Source: Tritrichomonas musculus (taxonomy: Eukaryota; Parabasalia; Tritrichomonadida; Tritrichomonadidae). Taken from it: a stretch of DNA of 64,000 bases. The stretch is taken from positions 4,325,501 through 4,389,500 of the forward strand of contig JAPFFF010000005.1 of NCBI GenBank assembly GCA_039105265.1, read 5' to 3'. The notes beneath the pieces were generated by a model. That model did not search any database. It had not been told where the DNA came from and was given only the letters and a program-made list of their open reading frames with translations. The number at the start of each line of letters is the position of its first letter. Position 1 is the first letter of the stretch. A program made the position numbers and the translations under genes. Shown in pieces: positions 53,206 through 62,480 of this stretch.

Positions 53206-54381
53206 TTATTCGAATAATGCATTAATCCTTTTTTTAACGATCTCGAAAAATTTAGCAAAAATATCTATGAAAAATAAATAGAAATATGTTAAAAATAACA
53301 AAATAAAGAATATAGTCATTGCATAATAGACACCGTTTTTCATTGTCATTTCAGTTGGAGTTAGTGAAACAAAAAGTGTAGTAATACTTTTTTGTCCTTC
53401 ACATGAAGTCAATAAATCTTCAGTATCAAGAAAATAAGAATTAACAATTCGTACATTTCCATCACATAGTTTAAGCGTTTGTTTTTTGGCAACTTTTTGC
53501 CCAACAAGTTGGTAAAAAATATATGTACTGATATTGTCTTTCGCTTCAAATAAAGTATCAAAAGGATAATATAGTTTGGCTGGATAAAATCCGATTTTGA
53601 CACTTGAATATTCTATCCATGATCGATTTTCATTTTTTAATAAAAAAACATAATTATTACGATAAATAACAGCTAGATTATTATCTGATTGACACACTCT
53701 AAAAAATTCCCCTTTTGTTTCATAGTCTTGAAGATTTAGATCCTTTTTTTCGTTAAATTCGAAAATATGAACCGTATGATTAATATCATGTGAACATTGA
53801 ATATAATAACGCCTATCGGGTGTATATTGTGAAAACAGTACTGAATCAAGGCAAGTAAATTTTTTGAACCACTTGATAGGTTGATTATAATCAACTTTAA
53901 TTTGATATACACTATCTTCATCAGTAGCAATAATTGAATTAGCTTCATCATCGAATTCTAGTGTTTTGCCTAGATTTTCTGCATTAGTAATCATATCAAT
54001 TGGAAAGTATAGCTGTGTATTAGTTTTTTTGAATACTTCTATTCCATCATATGATGATATAAAGAGTGTTTGGCAATCGCCAGTAAAGGTTACAGCCTGC
54101 CCAAAATTATCTGATCTTTTATCTTTATTACCATTTGGATAAATAATTTGAAAAAGTCTAAATTTGGAAATAAACATGTTCCATGAATAGATAAAAACCG
54201 CTCCTCTTCCATTTCCTTCTTGGTATTCAGGATCACCAATAAATAATAATTGCTGATTCGAACAATATTTCATAGATGTACCAAATTTTGAACTAGCACC
54301 ATTTTGATGAATGTAATAATTCGTTTCATTAAAATTTAATTGGAGAGATTTCGTTATATAAGTTAATACATATAAAAGCAT
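53206..54381 (-). CDS. FG-GAP (integrin-alpha-like) membrane protein, 391 aa
   Basis: The extracellular part carries FG-GAP-type beta-propeller repeats, for example KFGTSMKYCSNQQLLFIGDP with RGAVFIYSW (about residues 32-68) and DNFGQAVTFTGDCQTLFISS with GIEVFK (about 92-116). Weaker blades follow to about residue 330. A membrane segment (YYAMTIFFILLFLTYFYLFF) lies near residues 350-370, followed by a short basic cytoplasmic tail. The N-terminus (MLLYVLTYITKS) could be a short signal peptide. The ATG is clear. Ligand unknown; trichomonads have many such single-span propeller proteins. Confidence 0.7.
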   Translation of the reverse strand: MLLYVLTYITKSLQLNFNETNYYIHQNGASSKFGTSMKYCSNQQLLFIGDPEYQEGNGRGAVFIYSWNMFISKFRLFQIIYPNGNKDKRSDNFGQAVTFTGDCQTLFISSYDGIEVFKKTNTQLYFPIDMITNAENLGKTLEFDDEANSIIATDEDSVYQIKVDYNQPIKWFKKFTCLDSVLFSQYTPDRRYYIQCSHDINHTVHIFEFNEKKDLNLQDYETKGEFFRVCQSDNNLAVIYRNNYVFLLKNENRSWIEYSSVKIGFYPAKLYYPFDTLFEAKDNISTYIFYQLVGQKVAKKQTLKLCDGNVRIVNSYFLDTEDLLTSCEGQKSITTLFVSLTPTEMTMKNGVYYAMTIFFILLFLTYFYLFFIDIFAKFFEIVKKRINALFE

Positions 54382-54779
54382 TCAAATGATAAAATCTAAT
54401 CAAAAAGTTTATTTTTTCTGAAAAAAAAAAATGTATTGTATAACCAAAAATATCTATGAAAATTTCATATCTTTTCAACATCTTTAATATCATTTCGAAT
54501 ATATAATTTGAATATATTTTTTTAAGTAATGAAATAAAAAGTTTTGGTAAAAAGAACTTTTTATAACACAATCGAGATGATATTGCACTTGATTTAGTTA
54601 GTTATGTTTTGAAGAGGATTCTATAAAGTGAGTAAAATAAAATAATAATAATAAAGATTAAAATTGGGCCATATTAAATTTAAATTTGAGAGATAATATT
54701 AATATTTTTAGACAATGATATACATACATAATACACAATATTATTAAATAAACAAAATAGTATAACTATAGATCATGAA
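54382..54779. other. Intergenic region, no gene seen
   Basis: About 400 bp, AT-rich. A minus-strand frame overlapping the FG-GAP gene start (54329-54571) looks random. Confidence 0.6.
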
Positions 54780-55937
54780 TTAAGAAAACCCTTTGAATTT
54801 GTCTATCCATTTTTTTGTAAGTTTGAGAAAAGCTTCATTGGAAGAACGAGGTCCAGCCCACAGGTCATCGTTAAAAATATATCCAGATCTTTCAAGAGCT
54901 GGCTCTATTTGAGTTCCTTCAAACCAATGATTGAATGAATTTATTACAACAATAGAAGGATTGACTTTAACAGCAGCTCTCCACATTCTTTCGTAGTAAT
55001 TACCAGCTTCTCTGTTTCTTATATTTTCTCTGTTCCATCTTTCAATTTTCTGATCGTTATATCCAGGACCAACTGTTGGAATAAAGTTGATTCCTCTTTC
55101 TTTACAATCTTTTTTCAACGATTTCCAATTTGATATATTTGAACACCATGTTGAAGCCTCTGATGCAAAATAAGTAAAGATTGAATCAAATCCATCTTCG
55201 TAAGCAGTACCAACATGATACTTTTCTGAAACAGAGGCGATGAAATAGCATGATATACTGTCTCTACTATTTAAAGTAAGAATTGTTCTAAAAAGATTAT
55301 CTATTAAATGAGGATCATAAACAATAACAACTGGTTTGTTATCTATCCTCATATACGAAGGGTGATTAAAGTATTTTTGGTGGAGATATTTTAAGTCATC
55401 ATAAACAGATTGATTACTTCTTGATTGATAAGATGGTATTTGAACTAAAACTTTTATACCAAATTCATTAGCTGCATCAAGAAGTAATTCTAGCGTCGTA
55501 TCTGTAAATCCTGCAACATCATTATTTTCTATTTCATCGGTATGATTCTTTCCCCACCATTGCAAAATTATTGAATCGACACCAATCCCATAAAGAACAG
55601 CGCAATGATGCCGAAGTAATGAAAAATCATGTGAAGAGTATAAACCAAGATGAGGAAATAATTGAGTTGCAAGATGGTTAGGCGGCTCGTCATAATTTTC
55701 GCTATATTTGAAAAGTTTATGGCGCCATGTAACCCATTTAGAATCTACGATAGGATTTCCATACTTTCCAATATATTCAATCATAACTTGTTTTGTAAGG
55801 TTTTCTTGTTGTTTAAAAACAATTGTTTCTTTTTTCTGAAGAGGTTTACTTATATCAATTCCAAATAAAAGAAATAAAGACAATGAAATAGCGATACATC
55901 CTGTAAATACTCGATGGAGAGAATGCAAATTCACCAT
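54780..55937 (-). CDS. GH99 endo-alpha-1,2-mannosidase (MANEA-like)
   Basis: The 385-residue protein is a type II membrane glycosidase. An N-terminal membrane anchor (GCIAISLSLFLLFGI, about residues 14-28) is followed by the GH99 barrel: YIGKYGNP, WVTWRHK, FPHLGLYSSHDFSLLRHHC, a GIGVDSIILQWWG strand, FIPTVGPGYND and the C-terminal INSFNHWFEGTQIEPA block holding the conserved catalytic glutamate. Family enzymes cut glucosylated mannose from N-glycans in the Golgi, a way to rescue glycans that escaped ER glucosidases. Length and motif order match animal MANEA, so the call is firm. The start is the first ATG (MVNLHSLHRVF). Confidence 0.92.
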   Translation of the reverse strand: MVNLHSLHRVFTGCIAISLSLFLLFGIDISKPLQKKETIVFKQQENLTKQVMIEYIGKYGNPIVDSKWVTWRHKLFKYSENYDEPPNHLATQLFPHLGLYSSHDFSLLRHHCAVLYGIGVDSIILQWWGKNHTDEIENNDVAGFTDTTLELLLDAANEFGIKVLVQIPSYQSRSNQSVYDDLKYLHQKYFNHPSYMRIDNKPVVIVYDPHLIDNLFRTILTLNSRDSISCYFIASVSEKYHVGTAYEDGFDSIFTYFASEASTWCSNISNWKSLKKDCKERGINFIPTVGPGYNDQKIERWNRENIRNREAGNYYERMWRAAVKVNPSIVVINSFNHWFEGTQIEPALERSGYIFNDDLWAGPRSSNEAFLKLTKKWIDKFKGFS

Positions 55938-56475
55938 TTCTCTCTATCTAATAGTATAGGCAGAGAAAATGAAGTAAAACTTTTTCAATAGTTTAGATTT
56001 ATAAAAAAATTTTAGCATCTTTTTATATTTTTGCATAATTTTTACTGAGACTTACAATTTAAAGGAAGGATCGGTAAAAATTTTGTAACATAAAAAGATG
56101 CTCTTTTTTATGCTCTCTATCTAATAGAATGCAATTCAATTTTCCATAATCATTCAATATGATACAGAATAGTTTTATGCTTATCTTAAGAAAGAATAAA
56201 GAATTAGGATAGATAAATATTTCAATTGATAATTAATTTTTTAAAATAATTATAATATATAATATTATTAAAGATTGATGAAATCATATTATTTTATGGC
56301 TGGTGAGTTACTCTCGATTATCCAATATATATATGCATGATTTTAATGAAAATGGATAGCTGTTGATTATTTATGAATTGAAAATACATCCAAATAATAA
56401 GTTAGAAAAGATAATAAAATAATGAAATCAATGAATTCTAAAAGAAAAATTTAAAGAAGATTGAAAAATATGTGT
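55938..56475. other. Intergenic region, no gene seen
   Basis: About 540 bp of AT-rich spacer between the endomannosidase start and the pyruvate kinase 3' end. Confidence 0.6.
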
Positions 56476-57882
56476 TCATTTAATTGTAATAATCTTCATA
56501 ATATTTGTTTCACCGTGAAGTGGTAATCCACTTGTTACAATAAATGTATCTCCTTCTCTGCAACCTCTACTTTTAGCAATCTTTGTTGCTTCTTCATAAA
56601 GATCTTCTGATTTAAGATATTCACCAACCATTACTGGAGTAAGACCCCAACCAAGTGTTAATCTAGTGTATGTTTGAGGATCACTTGTACAAGCTATAAT
56701 TGGCATTCCTGGCCTAAATCTTGAAATCATCTTTGCTGTTTTACCTGAGGAAGTGAATGTCATGATACACTTAACACCTAAAGTTAAAGCAGCATTGCAT
56801 GCAGCATGGCAAATAGCTGATGTCATATCATTGATTATAAATGTTTGGTTCTTTAATTCTTGGAAGTAGTCCATGCTTTTTTCTGTTTCTAAAGCAATTG
56901 CAGACATTGTGTCAACACATTGAACTGGGTATTTTCCTGCAGCAGTTTCACCTGAAAGCATAACTGCTGAGGCACCTTGGCGAACAGCTGTTGACACATC
57001 GTTGGTTTCTGCACGTGTTGGACGTGGATTATTAATCATTGACTCAAGCATTTCTGTAGCTACAATAACTCTCTTTCCAAGAACTCTAGCTTTGGCAACT
57101 ATTGCTTTTTGGATTCCAGGAAGTTTAGTAAATGGAATTTCGACACCCATATCACCTCTTGCAACCATAACACCTTCACAGACGCTATAAATTTCATCAA
57201 TGTTATCAATACCATGAGAATTTTCGATTTTAGAGATGATTTCAATGTTTTTACCTCCAGCATGGTTAATGAGTTGACGCATTTCAACAACATTCATTTT
57301 ATCAGAGACAAATGAAGCAGCAATAAAGTCAACCTTTTGTTCAACACCAAAAAGAAGATCTGAACGATCTGCTTCAGAGATAAATGGCATTGATAAAATT
57401 TTGTTAGGGAAGTTCATTGATTTCTTGTCTGTGATAGTACCACCACGAAGACATCTAGTAATAATGTCATGACCTTTAACTTCTTTAACTTGAAATTGGC
57501 ATAAACCATCGTTAACCATGATGATATCATTTGGAACAAGATCTTTGTAGAGATCTGGGAAATTGCAAGATGCTCTGTTGCTATCACCTTCACATTCATC
57601 AACTGTGAAAGTGAAAGTTTGACCGTCTTTAACTTGCGCTTTTCCACCTTTGAAATTCCTTAAACGAACTTCTGGTCCTTTTGTATCAAGAAGAATACCA
57701 ACAGGCATTCCAAGTTGTTTTGATACTGTACGGACTACGTTCATTCTTCTTGCATGATCTTCGTGACTTCCATGAGACATGTTGAAACGAGCAATATTCA
57801 TTCCAGCAAGGATAAGCCTACGAATTGTTTCAGGATCTTCACTTGATGGGCCTAATGTGCAAATAATCTTTGTTTTTCTCAT
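56476..57882 (-). CDS. Pyruvate kinase
   Basis: This 468-residue protein has every family signature: RKTKIICTLGPSSEDPE at the start, the NMSHG block, LLDTKGPEVRL, the active-site lysine and glutamate in ISKIENSHGIDNIDEI, the metal-binding MVARGDMGVEIP, and TRAETNDVSTAVRQGASAVML with SGETAAGKYP. It makes ATP and pyruvate from phosphoenolpyruvate and ADP in the cytosol at the end of glycolysis. The length is that of the compact, bacterial-like enzyme without an N-terminal extension. The ATG is preceded by TTTCGAA and a near-Initiator (TCACATTC). Codons avoid rare GC-rich triplets, as expected for an abundant enzyme. Confidence 0.97.
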   Translation of the reverse strand: MRKTKIICTLGPSSEDPETIRRLILAGMNIARFNMSHGSHEDHARRMNVVRTVSKQLGMPVGILLDTKGPEVRLRNFKGGKAQVKDGQTFTFTVDECEGDSNRASCNFPDLYKDLVPNDIIMVNDGLCQFQVKEVKGHDIITRCLRGGTITDKKSMNFPNKILSMPFISEADRSDLLFGVEQKVDFIAASFVSDKMNVVEMRQLINHAGGKNIEIISKIENSHGIDNIDEIYSVCEGVMVARGDMGVEIPFTKLPGIQKAIVAKARVLGKRVIVATEMLESMINNPRPTRAETNDVSTAVRQGASAVMLSGETAAGKYPVQCVDTMSAIALETEKSMDYFQELKNQTFIINDMTSAICHAACNAALTLGVKCIMTFTSSGKTAKMISRFRPGMPIIACTSDPQTYTRLTLGWGLTPVMVGEYLKSEDLYEEATKIAKSRGCREGDTFIVTSGLPLHGETNIMKIITIK

Positions 57883-60135
57883 TTCGAAAATCTTTTATGA
57901 ATGTGAAATTACCAACTTTTTCAACCACTCTAAAGAAAAAGAAAGAATCATATAGTTGCTTATTTATCATATCACATCAATTTAATTTTGTACAAAATTT
58001 AAAAATAAAAATAATATTAACATTAATTGCGAAATGAAATTGTTTGACCATTTATCATTTAATTTTAAACTTCAAATATTTAACCGTTATTATCTTTACA
58101 CAAAAAATGATTCTTTTTTTTAAAAAATCAAAATCTAATAAGAAGATATAAAAAATCTTTTGATCATGAAATATTTACTCACCATATTTTGAAAATATGA
58201 TCAGTTAAAACTTTTCTGAATGATATTCTATGAATGCTCTCAAAAATACTGAAAAAATAAAAATTAAGATTAAATTTATAATAATGGTAAAAAATACTAA
58301 TATTTATTTAAAACATAAATTATCATGAAATAAATCGAATGTTATAAAAATAACCATTGATGGCCAGGATTTACCCATCAACCGTTTTATTTGACCATTT
58401 TAATAAAAAAGATATTCTCACATTTTGTTGGTAGATACCAAAAAGTTCAATTATACGAAGGACATTTATCATTTCAATTTTGAAAGAAATATGAAAAAAT
58501 TGTATATATCTTCATAAATTTGCGTGGCTGTAAAACCTTCCAAAATTGAACTTATTCAGAGTAGTTGAAACTAAAAGTATGAGGGATCCTTCTGAAAAAG
58601 TGAACTTTAAAATACATTTATCTTTTTTAATTTTATATATTTGTTAAAATTAATATTTGAATATTATAGATAGTTTTATATATTGATAAAATTAAAAATA
58701 TAAATTTGCATTTCTTCAAAAAGTAACAAAATCATTACTCCAAACAAAATGGTTCTCCGTATCATTTTTTGAATGGTTCAACATGAGAAAATCATATATT
58801 TGCACATATTACATTAAAAACAAAAACTAATTTTTCGGATTTTCTAAAATTCGAAAAGACTTATTAAAATGTAAAAATTGCCTAAATGAAACTTAATTAC
58901 AGAATTTATATGAAAATAAAAAAAGCAAAGGGGTTTAGTTTCGAACTCAATACTTTGGCCACAAAATAAATTTAACCTCTAAGCCAGAGCTCTCAAATTT
59001 GAAAGGATAAAATATTTATATTGAAAGATAAATATATTTATTATTCAAACAGAACTTTTTATTAACTTTTTCTAAAAAAGTCGTATTCTAATCATTTTCA
59101 CGTAGACGTAATCGTCAAGCGTAATTGATTGTTTTTCTTGGTCTATCTTATTGAAAAAGTTTAAACAGAACGTAATATTTAAAACCTCCAAAGGGCAAAA
59201 ATCGAGTTTTGAAAAAAAAATTTACAAAATATCTTTATAAATAGAATGAATCAATCAGAAAAATTTAAACATTTGATATTAGAATATCATATTATTGATA
59301 TAAAAATAATAAATTTCTTATTTATTCATTTTGTTTGTCATAAATAATATTATATTTTTTTACATCTTAATTTAAATGCATGCAAATAAAAATAAAAACT
59401 ATTAAATTATCATTTATTCTAATGTTAATAAATATAATAGATTTTTCTTCTTTTTGTGTATATTTGATATTTACTAAATTTTAATATTAAAAGCAACTAG
59501 TTTATGCATAAATATATGAATAATGACATATAAATGTAAATAAATGTAACATATCAAGTTTAAAAATTATTCATATTATAATTTCATTCCAATTTTAATA
59601 TTATTGGAAATATTTATATACTACATATTCAACAAATATAAATTGCATTGACAGATACCCTTTTAATTCATTTTAACCTATAAAATATTAAGAATTCTAA
59701 TTTTTTTTACATCATATTTCATTAAAAAACGATCATGTTTTGAGAGAGTTTCATCTACTATACTTAAGAATTTAAAGCCTAAATTGATTTTTCTATTCAT
59801 TTTTTCCCAGAAAAAGTCGAACTTTTCCAAGAGAAAAAATATAATAACTTGAATCTAATCCTATTTTTAATAAATTCATTTTTACATACGAACCACAAAT
59901 GTGATCATTTTTATTATTAATAACATTAGATTTTTTAAACAATAAATTTGAACTTTCTAATTGATATAAAATATTGACGAATTGTAATAAATATCGTCGG
60001 AATAATCTTTTTATAAATCATTTTGAAACATATTCAGTTACATATTTAAATGAGAAAGCAATTAATAAATCTAAATTTTTAAATCTTTTTTTAATTTTAA
60101 TCGAGTTTATAAAAATTAAAATAAAAAAATATTAC
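57883..60135. other. 2.2-kb intergenic region
   Basis: No protein gene is seen. A small hairpin (TTGATGG...CCATCAA) stands near 58367-58395, and a tRNA-like pol III box pair lies at 58918-58990. Confidence 0.6.
58918..58990 (-). other. tRNA-like A box and B box with T-run, not a foldable tRNA
   Basis: On the minus strand TGGCTTAGAGG (58976-58986) fits an A box and GAGTTCGAAACT (58937-58948) fits a B box, followed by TTTTTTT (58918-58924), a pol III terminator. The arms do not fold into a proper tRNA: the acceptor does not pair and the T stem has a mismatch. It may be a tRNA-derived relic. Confidence 0.25.
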
Positions 60136-60576
60136 TTATTCGTTTTCTTTAGGTGCAGGTGCTTCTGCTTGTTCGATTACATTCAATTGCTCAAGTAAGC
60201 AGTTATGTTCATTAATAAAAGTATCAACCAATCTGGATAAAATCATAAAAATAGAGACACAGGCAATTGATGTAAGTATAATATACATGTTACGTTGGTG
60301 GAGAAAGTAGTTTGAAGCAAAATAATGGAGGTTGGATGAGACGGTTTCTCCTTTGACAGCTTGGCGGCGCCTTTTGTTGTATTTTGTTTGTTCTGCAAAT
60401 TCTTGAATGAACAAGACCGTAAGAAAAGCCATTAATATTAGGACAGGATAATATAATTTCGAGAGAAGCGAATTCACTTTTTTACGCATGACGAAAGGAA
60501 ATGGAAATGAAATTGCGAAAATTAAGCCACCAAAGATAGCAGATAATAAGTTAATAATTGGATAAATCGATGCCAT
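60136..60576 (-). CDS. BAP29/BAP31-like ER membrane protein
   Basis: The protein of about 146 residues has three membrane helices (about 7-28, 43-60 and 95-115) and the family block before and in the third helix: HYFASNYFLHQRNMYIILTS, where relatives have a (A/S)(E/Q)RN.YI motif. A short helical tail ends in APAPKENE instead of the long coiled coil of animal BAP31. Family members are ER chaperones and export factors for membrane proteins. The frame reaches a GTG two codons upstream; I use the ATG at 60576 (MASIYPIIN). It is divergent from the transcription-factor gene, with 112 bp between. Confidence 0.65.
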   Translation of the reverse strand: MASIYPIINLLSAIFGGLIFAISFPFPFVMRKKVNSLLSKLYYPVLILMAFLTVLFIQEFAEQTKYNKRRRQAVKGETVSSNLHYFASNYFLHQRNMYIILTSIACVSIFMILSRLVDTFINEHNCLLEQLNVIEQAEAPAPKENE

Positions 60577-60688
60577 TAACACAATTGAATATCCTAGAAA
60601 ATTTCATATCACAATTCACTGAATTTTATCACTAAAATTTTATTTGGTAAACACTGTTGACTTTTGAAATCATATAGTATTATTTTAT

Positions 60689-62095
60689 ATGTCAAGTAAC
60701 CAAAATGATGATCATTTAATCCAATATAATCAATTTCAAGTGACACAGCGGCAATTCTATAATCAACAGCAACGTCAAGGGGCTCAATTCCAACAGCAAC
60801 ATGACAACAGCGTTACAAATTCTTCAGGTATTTTGCCTCGTTATCAAATAGCATCACAGCATCAAGCTGAAATGGCAAATTCTGCTCAACAACAACAAAA
60901 TTATCAGAACCGAGAACAAGTAAACCCACTTCCTTTTACGCTTGATAGAAACATGAATATTTCAAATATTATCCAACAACCTCAATATGAACCATACGAG
61001 TCACAAGTATCTATTTCTGAATATCCAGATATTCAAGATAATTCTGAAGTTCAAGAAGATATTGATGTTGTTTCAAACAACAATGACAATTTAAATAACG
61101 AAAATAGTAGTAATAATACAACGAATAATAATAATAATGCAAATAATTCCTACCCTGATCTTCCACCTGAAATTAAATCAATAATATGCCAGCGTGCAAA
61201 TCGGAATGAGAAATCTCGATTTCCTCATAAGCTTTTTACTCTTTTGCAATGGTCTGGGCATAACCAGTCTCGAGCAGAAATAGCTGGGTGCGGATGGATA
61301 TCAGAAGATGAGTTTTTCCTCGATAAAAATCTAATCTGTCATCACATGCAAATAAAACTAAATACACTAAATGTTAACCTTAAAACCCTTGGATTCGTAC
61401 AAACTCGACCAAAGCAAAACAATCGTTCATACTATAAAAATGACAAATCTTTGTTTAGAAGTCAATCAAATGAAGAGCAATTGGAGAAAATTCGAAAAGA
61501 ACAGAAAGAAAGTATCGTTTCAATACAACGTGGATTTGAAATGCCTCTTTTGGCCGATCTTGAATTATATGGAATGTCGAAAACAGAAGTTAATGAATTT
61601 AAGCGGGAAGTCATCATAGCTTGGGAATCTATTGTTGGCGAAATGATATTTGCGGTTGGCTTAATCGATTTCATGAATAAACTCAGTTCTCACTTACAAA
61701 AACAAGTTTATTGTAATATGAATGTTATTAAACTAGTTTTGTCACCAAGAACAGCAAACGTTATGGAAATATATGATTTTGCAGTTTTTTTAGCTCGTTT
61801 TGGCCCTTTTCAGAATTCTCAATTAAAATTATATCAGTATGGAAGAATTATTAATGAACTGCGACCTGACTTATCTACACGAGGATCTTATTCGCCCATT
61901 AGTTTTTTTGGTCCAAACTTCGATAACTGCTTTTCTTTTAAACATCCAAATTGTGGTGAATATCACTGCTATAATTTACCCCTTAAAAATCACAGTACCG
62001 AATTTTTAATTGATGAGGATGGGGTAAAGTTTAATTCTTGGCAAAAAGTAATTCAAATAAATCCATTTCTAACTCATATGAGAATGGAGTTCTAA
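60689..62095 (+). CDS. IBP39-family Initiator-binding transcription factor
   Basis: The protein has a long Gln/Asn-rich N-terminus (about residues 1-150) and then the trichomonad Initiator-binding domain (about 158-260): DLPPEIKSIICQ, SRFPHKLFTLLQW, AGCGWISEDEFFLDKN and the winged-helix recognition block HMQIKLNTLNVNLKTLGF. A C-terminal domain follows (about 300-440) with FAVFLARFGPF and KLYQYGRIINEL. In T. vaginalis the family binds the TCA-type Initiator and takes part in transcription start selection. This is the best lineage marker in the window. The low-complexity N-terminus is larger than I would expect for the founding 39-kDa protein, so this is probably a paralogue. Confidence 0.85.
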   Translation: MSSNQNDDHLIQYNQFQVTQRQFYNQQQRQGAQFQQQHDNSVTNSSGILPRYQIASQHQAEMANSAQQQQNYQNREQVNPLPFTLDRNMNISNIIQQPQYEPYESQVSISEYPDIQDNSEVQEDIDVVSNNNDNLNNENSSNNTTNNNNNANNSYPDLPPEIKSIICQRANRNEKSRFPHKLFTLLQWSGHNQSRAEIAGCGWISEDEFFLDKNLICHHMQIKLNTLNVNLKTLGFVQTRPKQNNRSYYKNDKSLFRSQSNEEQLEKIRKEQKESIVSIQRGFEMPLLADLELYGMSKTEVNEFKREVIIAWESIVGEMIFAVGLIDFMNKLSSHLQKQVYCNMNVIKLVLSPRTANVMEIYDFAVFLARFGPFQNSQLKLYQYGRIINELRPDLSTRGSYSPISFFGPNFDNCFSFKHPNCGEYHCYNLPLKNHSTEFLIDEDGVKFNSWQKVIQINPFLTHMRMEF

Positions 62096-62480
62096 AAATT
62101 ATTTCATAATAGAATGCTTGAAGCAAACAAGCAGAACACTTATTATCACCTCTTGAGTTAAATTTACACCAAAAAGATTCCCATTAAGCATTAGCCGCTT
62201 AAGTTATATATGTGATTCATTTCATTTTCAAACATTTATTTATAATTTATACTTGTTGTTAGTAAAGTTAAATTTTTCTGTTTCGGATTATTGATTTATA
62301 TGAATTTTTTACAAATAGTTCAGTTGAAATTTTGTTTAGGAATGCTTTTGCTACAATCTAGTAATATTTGATTCTTTCTTGTGGAAAAGCTTGTTTCTCA
62401 ATTTTAATTCAAAATATTGATAGAGAAAAGTTTGTATACGGCCGATTAATGATTGAAATATAAAATTCTAAATTTAAGAC
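62096..62480. other. Intergenic region, no gene seen
   Basis: About 385 bp between two genes on the plus strand. AT-rich; no Initiator of full consensus is close to the next ATG. Confidence 0.6.
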
